From contig NZ_PPPT01000057.1 of NCBI RefSeq assembly GCF_006483445.1, forward strand, positions 1-35,436: a stretch of 35,436 nt of DNA, given 5' to 3'. The notes beneath the pieces were generated by a model, which was not told the origin of the DNA, ran no database searches, and saw nothing but the letters and a program-made list of their open reading frames with translations. Position 1 is the first letter of the stretch. Each line of letters starts with the position of its first letter. Position numbers and translations under genes: made by a program. The stretch is from Bradyrhizobium guangdongense. Lineage in GTDB: Bacteria > Pseudomonadota > Alphaproteobacteria > Rhizobiales > Xanthobacteraceae. Shown in pieces: positions 23,402 through 30,519 of the stretch.

Positions 23402-23929
23402 ATGACCGCATCCGACACGCACGAGCTGTTTTCACCTGCGCTCCGCCGCGAGCGGGTGGTGGACTGGCAGGCGCCTGGGCCCGTTGCCAGGGCCACGATG
23501 GGGTTATCAGGCATGGACGCCATGCAGGCGATTCGCGACGGGCGTCTGCCGCCGCCGCCATTGGCAAAGCTGATCGGTTTCCGCATGAGCATCGTCGAGC
23601 CCGGCCGCATTGTCATGGAGCTCGACCCGCGCGAGGACCTCGAAAACACCATCGGCCTGTTACACGGAGCGACGGCCGCCGCACTGCTCGACACCGCCAT
23701 GGGCTGCGCGATCTCGACAAAACTTGCCGCAGGGCAGGGCTCGGTCACCCTCGACCTGAAGCTGACTTACCTGCGTCCGCTCTCGGTCCGCTCCGGGACG
23801 ATCGCCGCCGAAGGTAAATTGATCAAGCTGGGGCGCCAGACCAGCTACACCGAAGGGTTCGTTCGCGACGGCAAGGGCGACCTCGCGGTCCATGCAACTG
23901 CGACCTTTTCCATGGTCGGTGGCGCCTGA
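23402..23929 (+). CDS. PaaI-type hotdog-fold thioesterase
   Basis: 175-residue hotdog-fold protein predicted to hydrolyse acyl- or aryl-CoA thioesters. The family signature is LLHGATAAALLDTAMG (87-101), with HGA at 88-90 and the likely catalytic D97 on the central helix. The following SVTLDLKLTYLRPL and AAEGKLIKLGRQTSYTEGFV strands are typical of the PaaI group. An N-terminal extension of about 50 residues precedes the fold. AGAGG sits before the ATG. It lies immediately downstream of the 22-bp palindrome and 73 bases before the TetR gene, which reads in the same direction, so it may be repressed by TetR and derepressed by acyl-CoA build-up (inference). Confidence 0.88.
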   Translation: MTASDTHELFSPALRRERVVDWQAPGPVARATMGLSGMDAMQAIRDGRLPPPPLAKLIGFRMSIVEPGRIVMELDPREDLENTIGLLHGATAAALLDTAMGCAISTKLAAGQGSVTLDLKLTYLRPLSVRSGTIAAEGKLIKLGRQTSYTEGFVRDGKGDLAVHATATFSMVGGA

Positions 23930-23969
23930 TACCGCAAAATTACGGAAGCTTTTTGCCGCGGATCGTGTT

Positions 23970-23993
23970 ATTATATGATTACAAACATTTAAT
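23970..23993 (+). promoter_or_regulatory. Imperfect dyad before the TetR gene, possible autoregulatory site
   Basis: ATTATATG (23970-23977) and CATTTAAT (23986-23993) are complementary at seven of eight positions around an 8-base spacer. The dyad ends nine bases before the TetR start codon. It shares the TATGAT core with the palindrome at 23370-23391, in line with autoregulation. Confidence 0.45.
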
Positions 23994-24002
23994 GAGACCA
24001 GC

Positions 24003-24611
24003 ATGCGCTATTCCCGTGAACACAAGCAGGAAACCCACGACCGGATCGTGAGGAAGGCCTCCGTGCGGCTGCGTGAAAAGGGCGCCCATGGCATCGGCGT
24101 GGCCGACCTCATGAAGGAGGCGGGACTGACCCATGGCGGGTTCTACGCGCATTTCGATTCCCGCGAGGCGCTGGTGATCGAGGCCTTTGCCTATGCCATG
24201 GACCGCGCCATGGACAACTGGCGCAAGATGACCGATCAGGTCGCGCCGGAGAAGCGACTGGCGCTGATCGCGGAGACCTATCTGTCGGCATTGCACCGTG
24301 ACGATCCCGGCCATGGCTGCTCGATCCCGGCGCTCGGCGCGGAGATTTCGCGCGAGAGCCCAAAAACGCGAAAGGCCTTTGCCGGCAAGCTCGACGAGAT
24401 GATCGAGATGATGGCGGATCACATCACCGGCGTCCCGCGCAAGGCCGCACGCAAGCAGGCGATCGCGACGCTCGCGACCATGGCCGGCACCATGCTGCTG
24501 GCGCGGATCGCCGGCAATGGCGAGCTGTCCGACGAAGTCTTGAAGGCCGGCAAGGACACGGCGCTGGACAACGCGCGCCGCGAGACGCCGAAGAAGCCGA
24601 AGCAGAATTAG
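24003..24611 (+). CDS. TetR/AcrR-family transcriptional regulator
   Basis: 202-residue repressor-type protein. The N-terminal helix-turn-helix covers about residues 10-56: THDRIVRKASVRLREKG, then IGVADLMKEAGLTHGGFYAHF with the GGFY-HF recognition helix. The C-terminal ligand domain includes HGCSIPALGAEISRESP and a tail of basic residues (RRETPKKPKQN). The GCxIPALGAE segment is typical of the YxaF/LmrA-like subgroup. It is codirectional with the thioesterase gene 73 bases upstream. Candidate sites occur at its own promoter, between the hydratase and thioesterase genes, and before the thiolase, suggesting control of a short acyl-CoA gene set. The ligand is unknown. Confidence 0.9.
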   Translation: MRYSREHKQETHDRIVRKASVRLREKGAHGIGVADLMKEAGLTHGGFYAHFDSREALVIEAFAYAMDRAMDNWRKMTDQVAPEKRLALIAETYLSALHRDDPGHGCSIPALGAEISRESPKTRKAFAGKLDEMIEMMADHITGVPRKAARKQAIATLATMAGTMLLARIAGNGELSDEVLKAGKDTALDNARRETPKKPKQN

Positions 24612-24619
24612 CGAGATGC

Positions 24620-24738
24620 CGTAGGGTGGGCAAAGGCGCCCTTGCGCCGTGCCCACCATTTTTCCGCGATTGCGACAGAAGTGGTGGGCACACAACGAGC
24701 CGCGCGTTCGCGCGTCTCGTCGCTTTGCCCACCCTACG
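24620..24738. repeat. Intergenic palindromic repeat, family C
   Basis: Perfect 16-bp outer arms (24620-24635, CGTAGGGTGGGCAAAG, and 24723-24738) and perfect 10-bp inner arms (GTGCCCACCA at 24649-24658 and TGGTGGGCAC at 24682-24691). The element fills the gap between the convergent TetR and LysR genes and could serve as a bidirectional terminator. Confidence 0.85.
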
Positions 24739-24742
24739 ATTT

Positions 24743-25651
24743 TCACCGCCCCGCAAACAGCGCGCGCTCCTTCTCCACGATCTCGGAAATGTAATCCGCC
24801 ACAGCCCTGATCCGCGCAAGATCCTTGCTGTCGGCGTGCATCAGCATCCAGAACGTCCTGACGATCGAGACGTCGTCCGGCAGCACCGGTCGCAGAGTGG
24901 GGTGCTCGCTCGCCATGAAGTGCGGCAGCACGGCGATGCCGAAGCCGGAGAGGGTGGCGTTGAGCTGCGCGATCAGATTGGCGCTGCGGAAACGTGCGGA
25001 AATCTTCGGCGACACCTGCGGCAGGTAATCGAGCTCCGGCGTGAACAAGAGCTCCTCGATGTAGCCGACGAAGCGGTGATGCGGCAGGTCGTGCCGCGAG
25101 ATGATCTTTGGAAAGCGGTCGAGATAGGCGGGTGCGGCATAAAGCCCGAGCCGGTAGTCCAGCAATTTGCGGCCGACGATCCGGCCTTCCTTCGGCATGG
25201 TCAGGCTGATCGCGATATCGGCCTCGCGTTTGGACAGGCTGAACAGCCGCGCGGTCGCCACCAGTTGCAGGTCGAGGTCGGGATAGCGGTCCGCGAACGG
25301 CGCAAGTCGCGGGGCCAGGAAGGCGGTGCCGAACCCGTCGGGCGCGCCGATCCGCACCGTGCCGGTGAGGCGGGCCAAGGAGCCGCCGACCTGCTCCTGA
25401 TTGGCGACGATGGTCGATTCCATCGCTTCCGCGCTGTCGGCGACGCGCTGGCCGGCCTCGGTGAGGAGGTAGCCGGTCTTGCGGCGGTCGAACAGCTTGG
25501 CCGACAGGTGCTTTTCCAGCCGGTCGACACGGCGGATGACCGTGGCATGATCGACCCCGAGCTGCTTTGCGGCAGCCGAGACCGAGCCGCCCCGGACGAT
25601 GGCCAGCACGAAGCGAAAGTCGTCCCAGTCGATGGCGCCTTGATCCAGCAT
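24743..25651 (-). CDS. LysR-family transcriptional regulator
   Basis: 302-residue regulator. The winged helix-turn-helix is at about residues 9-67 (WDDFRFVLAIVRGGSVSAAAKQLGVDHATVIRRV, ending LFDRRKTGYLLTEAG). It is followed by a LysR-type effector domain (VRIGAPDGFGTAFLAPRLAPF, then ADIAISLTMP). The ATG at 25651 gives the usual N-terminus; an upstream in-frame start would add 19 residues. It is divergent from the valine-degradation operon with 99 bases between the two start codons, the classical position for a LysR regulator of its neighbour. No LysR box could be picked with confidence. The Asp-His (VDHATV) variant of the HTH groups it with small LysR proteins that control catabolic genes. 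Confidence 0.9.
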   Translation of the reverse strand: MLDQGAIDWDDFRFVLAIVRGGSVSAAAKQLGVDHATVIRRVDRLEKHLSAKLFDRRKTGYLLTEAGQRVADSAEAMESTIVANQEQVGGSLARLTGTVRIGAPDGFGTAFLAPRLAPFADRYPDLDLQLVATARLFSLSKREADIAISLTMPKEGRIVGRKLLDYRLGLYAAPAYLDRFPKIISRHDLPHHRFVGYIEELLFTPELDYLPQVSPKISARFRSANLIAQLNATLSGFGIAVLPHFMASEHPTLRPVLPDDVSIVRTFWMLMHADSKDLARIRAVADYISEIVEKERALFAGR

Positions 25652-25750
25652 TTTCGCACATCTATGGTGCAATTTATCGGTCTTGAATCCCAAGAAACGC
25701 AGGTCCAAACGGGTTTGTAAAGCGATCTAACCCGCGAGAGGGAGGTATTC

Positions 25751-27247
25751 ATGCGCGCAGTCGGACATTTCATCGGTGGCAAGGAAGTGAAGGGCACGTC
25801 GGGCCGTACGGCCGACGTCTTCGAGCCGATGACCGGCGACGTCCAGGCCAAGGTGGCGCTGGCGTCCAAGGCCGAGGTCCGCGCGGCCGTCGAGAACGCC
25901 CGTGCCGCGCAGCCGGAATGGGCCGCGACCAACCCGCAGCGCCGCGCCCGCGTGATGATGAAGTTTCTGGAGCTCGTGCAGCGCGACTACGACAAGCTCG
26001 CCGAACTCTTGGCGCGCGAGCACGGCAAGACCGTGCCCGACGCCAAGGGCGACATCCAGCGTGGCCTCGAGGTCGCCGAATTCGCCTGCGGCATTCCGCA
26101 TCTGATGAAGGGTGAGTACACCGAGGGCGCCGGCCCTGGCATCGACATCTATTCCATGCGCCAGCCGCTCGGCGTCGTCGCCGGCATCACGCCGTTCAAT
26201 TTCCCGGCGATGATCCCGATGTGGAAGTTCGCGCCCGCAATCGCCTGCGGCAACGCCTTCATCCTGAAACCGTCCGAGCGCGATCCCGGCGTGCCGATGA
26301 AGTTGGCCGAGCTGATGATGGAAGCGGGCCTGCCGGCCGGCATCCTCAACGTCGTCAACGGCGACAAGGAGGCGGTCGACGCCATCCTCGACGATCCCGA
26401 CATCAAGGCGATCGGCTTCGTCGGCTCGACCCCGATTGCGCAATACATCTACGAGCGCGCCGCCCAGACCGGCAAGCGCTGCCAGTGCTTTGGCGGCGCC
26501 AAGAACCACGCCATCGTCATGCCCGACGCCGACATGGACCAGACGGTCGATGCTTTGATCGGCGCCGGCTACGGCTCCGCCGGCGAGCGCTGCATGGCGG
26601 TTTCGGTTGCTGTGCCCGTCGGTAAGTCCACCGCCGACCGTCTGATGGAGAAGCTGATCCCGCGCGTGGAATCCCTCAAGATCGGCACCTCGATCGATCC
26701 CGCCGCCGATTACGGCCCGCTGGTGACGCGCGAGGCGGTCGAGAAGGTCAAGAGCTACATCGACATCGGCATCAAGGAAGGCGCAACGCTCGCCGTGGAC
26801 GGCCGTGGCTTCAAGATGCAGGGCTACGAGAAGGGTTTTTATCTCGGCGGTTCGCTGTTCGACAACGTCACCAAGGACATGCGGATCTACAAGGAAGAGA
26901 TTTTTGGCCCCGTGCTCTCGGTCGTGCGCGCACACGACTACCAGGAGGCGCTGGCGCTGCCGTCCGAGCATGATTACGGCAACGGCGTCGCGATCTTCAC
27001 CCGCGACGGCGACGCGGCGCGCGACTTCGCGGCCAAGGTCAATGTCGGCATGGTCGGCATCAACGTGCCGATCCCGGTGCCGATCGCCTACTACACCTTT
27101 GGCGGCTGGAAGAAGTCGGGCTTTGGCGATCTCAACCAGCACGGTCCGGACTCGATCCGCTTCTACACCAAGACCAAGACGGTGACCTCGCGCTGGCCGT
27201 CCGGCGTCAAGGAAGGCGCGGAGTTCTCGATCCCGCTGATGAAGTAG
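25751..27247 (+). CDS. mmsA: CoA-acylating methylmalonate-semialdehyde dehydrogenase
   Basis: 498-residue NAD-dependent aldehyde dehydrogenase that converts (S)-methylmalonate semialdehyde plus CoA to propionyl-CoA and CO2, the last step of valine degradation. Visible are the oxyanion Asn in TPFNFPAMIP (N150), the NAD-binding K173 in ILKPSERDPG, GFVGSTPIA and the nucleophile C281 in GERCMAVS. The stretch FGGAKNHAIVMPDAD replaces the Glu-containing ELGGK motif of ordinary aldehyde dehydrogenases, which is the known hallmark of this CoA-dependent subfamily. GGAGG is 5 bases before the start. It heads the operon mmsA, acyl-CoA dehydrogenase, hydrolase, mmsB and faces a LysR gene. Confidence 0.95.
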   Translation: MRAVGHFIGGKEVKGTSGRTADVFEPMTGDVQAKVALASKAEVRAAVENARAAQPEWAATNPQRRARVMMKFLELVQRDYDKLAELLAREHGKTVPDAKGDIQRGLEVAEFACGIPHLMKGEYTEGAGPGIDIYSMRQPLGVVAGITPFNFPAMIPMWKFAPAIACGNAFILKPSERDPGVPMKLAELMMEAGLPAGILNVVNGDKEAVDAILDDPDIKAIGFVGSTPIAQYIYERAAQTGKRCQCFGGAKNHAIVMPDADMDQTVDALIGAGYGSAGERCMAVSVAVPVGKSTADRLMEKLIPRVESLKIGTSIDPAADYGPLVTREAVEKVKSYIDIGIKEGATLAVDGRGFKMQGYEKGFYLGGSLFDNVTKDMRIYKEEIFGPVLSVVRAHDYQEALALPSEHDYGNGVAIFTRDGDAARDFAAKVNVGMVGINVPIPVPIAYYTFGGWKKSGFGDLNQHGPDSIRFYTKTKTVTSRWPSGVKEGAEFSIPLMK

Positions 27248-27266
27248 TTCTCCTTCGAGCGAGGCG

Positions 27267-28415
27267 ATGATGCAGTTCGCTCTGAACGAGGATCAGGTCG
27301 CGGTTCGCGACATGGCGCTGGCGTTTGCGGCCGAGCAAATCGCGCCGCATGCGCTGCGCTGGGACGAGGAAAAGCATTTTCCCGTCGACGTGATGCGCGA
27401 AGCCGCAAAACTCGGCATGGGCGGCATCTACATCCGCGACGATGTCGGCGGCTCCGCCCTGACGCGCTTCGACGCGGCGCTGATCTTCGAGGCACTGGCG
27501 ACGGGCTGTCCGACCACCTCGGCCTTCATCTCCATCCACAACATGGCGTCCTGGATGATCGATGCCTACGGCAACGACACCCAGCGCCAGCAATGGCTGC
27601 CAAAACTCTGCACCATGGAGCTGATCGCGAGCTATTGCCTGACCGAGCCGGGCGCGGGCTCGGACGCGGCGGCGCTGCGCACCCGCGCGGTGCGCGACGG
27701 TGACCACTACGTCCTCAACGGCCAGAAGCAGTTCATCTCGGGCGCTGGCGGCACCGATGTCCTGGTTGCGATGGTGCGCACCGGCGGCGAGGGCGCCGGT
27801 GGCGTCTCGACGCTCGTCATCGACGGCAAGACGCCGGGCGTCTCCTACGGCGCCAATGAGCGCAAGATGGGCTGGAACGCCCAGCCGACCCGCGCCGTCA
27901 TGTTTGAGAACGCCCGCGTGCCGGTTGCGAACCGGCTGGGCGACGAAGGTATCGGCTTCAAGATCGCGATGGCGGGCCTCGACGGCGGCCGGCTCAACAT
28001 CACGGCCTGCTCGCTCGGCGGCGCCCAGACCGCGCTCGACAAGGCGCGCACCTACATGAAGGAGCGCAGAGCCTTCGGGAAGCGCCTCGACGAATTCCAG
28101 GCCCTGCAATTCCGTCTCGCCGACATGGCGATCGAGCTCGAGGCCGCCCGCACCTTTTTGTGGCGCGCCGCAGCCGCGCTGGACCGCAAGGACCCCGATG
28201 CCACCATGCTCTGCGCGATGGCCAAGTGCTTCGGCACCGATGTCGGCTTCGAGGTCGCCAACCACGCGCTTCAGCTTCATGGCGGCTACGGCTATCTCAG
28301 TGAATACGGCATCGAAAAAATCGTGCGCGATCTCCGCGTGCACCAGATCCTCGAAGGCACCAACGAGATCATGCGGCTGATCGTGGCGCGCAAGCTGATC
28401 GAGGGCGCGCGATGA
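27267..28415 (+). CDS. Acyl-CoA dehydrogenase, probable isobutyryl-CoA dehydrogenase
   Basis: 382-residue FAD enzyme of the acyl-CoA dehydrogenase family. The FAD/substrate motif CLTEPGAGSDAAALRT (124-139), GFKIAMAGLDGGRLNI and the catalytic base E363 in HQILEGTNEIMR are present. Operon position between mmsA and the hydroxyisobutyryl-CoA hydrolase suggests isobutyryl-CoA to methacrylyl-CoA, although the branched-chain preference cannot be read from the sequence. Two adjacent ATG codons (27267 and 27270) are possible starts; GAGG at 27261-27264 favours the second by spacing, a one-residue difference. It starts 19 bases after mmsA and its stop overlaps the next start by four bases. Confidence 0.93.
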   Translation: MMQFALNEDQVAVRDMALAFAAEQIAPHALRWDEEKHFPVDVMREAAKLGMGGIYIRDDVGGSALTRFDAALIFEALATGCPTTSAFISIHNMASWMIDAYGNDTQRQQWLPKLCTMELIASYCLTEPGAGSDAAALRTRAVRDGDHYVLNGQKQFISGAGGTDVLVAMVRTGGEGAGGVSTLVIDGKTPGVSYGANERKMGWNAQPTRAVMFENARVPVANRLGDEGIGFKIAMAGLDGGRLNITACSLGGAQTALDKARTYMKERRAFGKRLDEFQALQFRLADMAIELEAARTFLWRAAAALDRKDPDATMLCAMAKCFGTDVGFEVANHALQLHGGYGYLSEYGIEKIVRDLRVHQILEGTNEIMRLIVARKLIEGAR

Positions 28416-29479
28416 CTGCTTTGGAGGAGGGCGATCTGATTGCCCGCGTCGAGGGCTCGGCCGGCATCATCAGGCTCAATCGCCCCAAGGCGATCAATGC
28501 CGTGACGCTGGAGATGTTTCGCGACATCGACAAGGCGCTCGATCGTTTCGAGGCCGATCCTGCCGTCAGCGTGATCCTGCTGGAGGGTGCCGGCGAGCGC
28601 GGCCTGTGCGCCGGCGGCGACATCCGTGCGCTCTGGGAGAGCTCCAAGGTCAACGGCGATCTCGGCAAAATCCTGTGGCGCGAGGAATACATCCTCAACG
28701 CGCGGATCAAGAAGTTCCCAAAGCCCTATGTCGCCTTCATGGACGGCATCGTGATGGGCGGCGGCGTCGGATTGTCGGCGCATGCCAGCCATCGCGTCGT
28801 CACCGATCGCACAAAACTGGCGATGCCCGAGGTCGGGCTCGGCTTCTTCCCCGATGTCGGCGGTACCTGGCTGTTGTCGCATTCGCCGGGCGAGATCGGC
28901 ACTTATTTTGGCCTGACCGGCCAGACCATGAATGGGCCCGACGCCATCCACGCGAAATTTGCCGACGCGGTGGTTCCGGCGGGGAAATTGCCGGAGTTGC
29001 GCGCCGCGTTGACCAAGGTTGGTCTCGGCGCGACCCCGGCGGACGCCACCAAGCTGATCGACGGCTTTGCGACCGGAGACGCCGCCGGCCCCGTCGCCGC
29101 GATGGAGTCGAAGATCGACGCGCTGTTCGCCTTCGACCGCATGGAGGACATCGTCGCAGCGCTCAAGCGCGACGGCTCCGAGTTTGCGCAAGCGACACTG
29201 AAGACGCTCGGCGAAAAATCCCCGCGCGGCATGGTGGTGACGCTGAAGCTGCTGCGGCTGGCGCGCTCCGCCTCGAGCCTGGAAGAATGCCTGGTGCGCG
29301 AATATCGCGCCGCGAACGAGGTGTTCCGCAGCGACGATTTTCGCGAGGGCGTGCGCGCCGCCGTGATCCACAAGGACCGCAATCCAAAATGGTCGCCACC
29401 TGATATCGAGGACGTGACGCCGGCGATGGTCGCGCCTTACTTCGCCGAGATCGGCGCGGACGAATTGAAGTTCAACTAA
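28412..29479 (+). CDS. 3-hydroxyisobutyryl-CoA hydrolase (crotonase fold)
   Basis: 355-residue enzyme, longer than hydratases of the same fold, as expected for HIBCH. The oxyanion loop is GLCAGGDIRAL (65-74) and the active-site segment MPEVGLGFFPDVGGTWLLS holds E140 and D148, the pair known from human HIBCH. The C-terminal extension carries the cap helices (PRGMVVTLKLLR, SDDFREGVRAA, NPKWSPPDIEDV). It hydrolyses 3-hydroxyisobutyryl-CoA to 3-hydroxyisobutyrate, releasing CoA. Its ATG overlaps the acyl-CoA dehydrogenase stop (ATGA), so translation is coupled. mmsB follows after 31 bases. Database names for relatives are often just enoyl-CoA hydratase; the motifs favour the hydrolase. Confidence 0.9.
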   Translation: MTALEEGDLIARVEGSAGIIRLNRPKAINAVTLEMFRDIDKALDRFEADPAVSVILLEGAGERGLCAGGDIRALWESSKVNGDLGKILWREEYILNARIKKFPKPYVAFMDGIVMGGGVGLSAHASHRVVTDRTKLAMPEVGLGFFPDVGGTWLLSHSPGEIGTYFGLTGQTMNGPDAIHAKFADAVVPAGKLPELRAALTKVGLGATPADATKLIDGFATGDAAGPVAAMESKIDALFAFDRMEDIVAALKRDGSEFAQATLKTLGEKSPRGMVVTLKLLRLARSASSLEECLVREYRAANEVFRSDDFREGVRAAVIHKDRNPKWSPPDIEDVTPAMVAPYFAEIGADELKFN

Positions 29480-29510
29480 ACAACGAAACGACATAGCGGA
29501 GGACATCGAG

Positions 29511-30398
29511 ATGGCCACGATCGCATTCATCGGTCTCGGCAATATGGGCGGCCCGATGGCGGCCAATCTGGTCAAGGCCGGCCACAAGGTCACGGCCTTC
29601 GACCTGGTCGAGGCCTCGCGCGCGCAGGCCAAGGCCGATGGCGCTGCGATTGCCGAGAGCGCGGCCGGTGCGGTGAAGGGCGCCGATGTCGTCGTCACCA
29701 TGCTGCCGGCCGGCAAGCATGTGCTCGGTGTCTGGAGCGAGGTCGTTCCCGCCATGACCAAGGGCGCGCTGATCATCGACTCTTCCACCATCGATGTCGA
29801 AAGCGCGCGTCAGGCCCATGCGCTCGCCGCCAGGCACGGCGTGCTCTCGGTGGATGCGCCGGTTTCCGGCGGCACCGGCGGCGCCAAGGGCGCGACGCTC
29901 ACCTTCATGTGCGGTGGCGAGGACAAGGCCTTTGCCGCGGCAAAGCCGGCGCTGGAAAACATGGGCAAGAAGATCGTTCATTGCGGCGGCGCCGGCGCAG
30001 GGCAGGCGGCAAAGATCTGCAACAACATGATCCTCGGCATTTCCATGATTGCGGTGAGCGAGGCCTTTGCACTCGCCGAAAAGCTCGGGCTCTCGCACCA
30101 GGCGCTGTTCGACGTCGCCTCGACCTCGTCCGGTCAGTGCTGGTCGCTGACCACCTATTGCCCGGTGCCGGGTCCGGTGCCGACGTCACCCGCCAACAAC
30201 GATTACAAGCCGGGCTTTGCCTCGGCGCTGATGGTGAAGGATCTGACGCTCGCGCAGGATGCCGCGAAGGCCGCGGGTGCTGCGACACCGCTCGGCAAGC
30301 ATGCGCAGGAGATCTACCGGGACTTCGACGCAGCCGGTCAGGGTGGGGTGGATTTTTCCGGAATTATCAAGCACGTTAGGAGTCTAGCCGGGAAATAG
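29511..30398 (+). CDS. mmsB: 3-hydroxyisobutyrate dehydrogenase
   Basis: 295-residue NAD-dependent beta-hydroxyacid dehydrogenase that oxidises 3-hydroxyisobutyrate to methylmalonate semialdehyde, the substrate of mmsA. The Rossmann motif is GLGNMGGPMA (8-17), the substrate-binding DAPVSGGTGGA segment is at 115-125, and the catalytic lysine is K168 in GAGQAAKICNN. The C-terminal helical half includes KDLTLAQDAAKAAG. GCGGAGGACATCGAG provides a good ribosome-binding site. It is the fourth and last gene of the valine operon. A strong palindromic repeat 20 bases after the stop may end the transcript. Confidence 0.95.
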   Translation: MATIAFIGLGNMGGPMAANLVKAGHKVTAFDLVEASRAQAKADGAAIAESAAGAVKGADVVVTMLPAGKHVLGVWSEVVPAMTKGALIIDSSTIDVESARQAHALAARHGVLSVDAPVSGGTGGAKGATLTFMCGGEDKAFAAAKPALENMGKKIVHCGGAGAGQAAKICNNMILGISMIAVSEAFALAEKLGLSHQALFDVASTSSGQCWSLTTYCPVPGPVPTSPANNDYKPGFASALMVKDLTLAQDAAKAAGAATPLGKHAQEIYRDFDAAGQGGVDFSGIIKHVRSLAGK

Positions 30399-30417
30399 CG
30401 GCCTTCGTTCGCGGCTT

Positions 30418-30495
30418 GTAGCCCGGATGAGCGAAGCGATATCCGGGAAACCGCGCAAAGAAAGTCCCGGATGTCGCTTCGCTCATCCGGGCTAC
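30418..30495. repeat. Intergenic palindromic repeat, family D
   Basis: Outer arms of 22 bases (30418-30439, beginning GTAGCCCGGATGAGCG, and 30474-30495, ending CATCCGGGCTAC) are perfect complements. A further inner TCCGGGA/TCCCGGA pair extends the hairpin. The element lies between mmsB and the acyl-CoA synthetase. It could terminate the valine operon. Confidence 0.9.
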
Positions 30496-30519
30496 GCTCG
30501 AATTCGACAGGCTCGAACG

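Noticed and set aside
23979..25661. A 560-codon minus-strand frame over the TetR and LysR genes
   Set aside because: It crosses the family C repeat and two genes with clear helix-turn-helix products; no domain is visible in the translation.
28292..29791. A 499-codon minus-strand frame over the hydrolase and mmsB genes
   Set aside because: Shadow frame produced by high-GC codon bias; both plus-strand genes have intact catalytic motifs.
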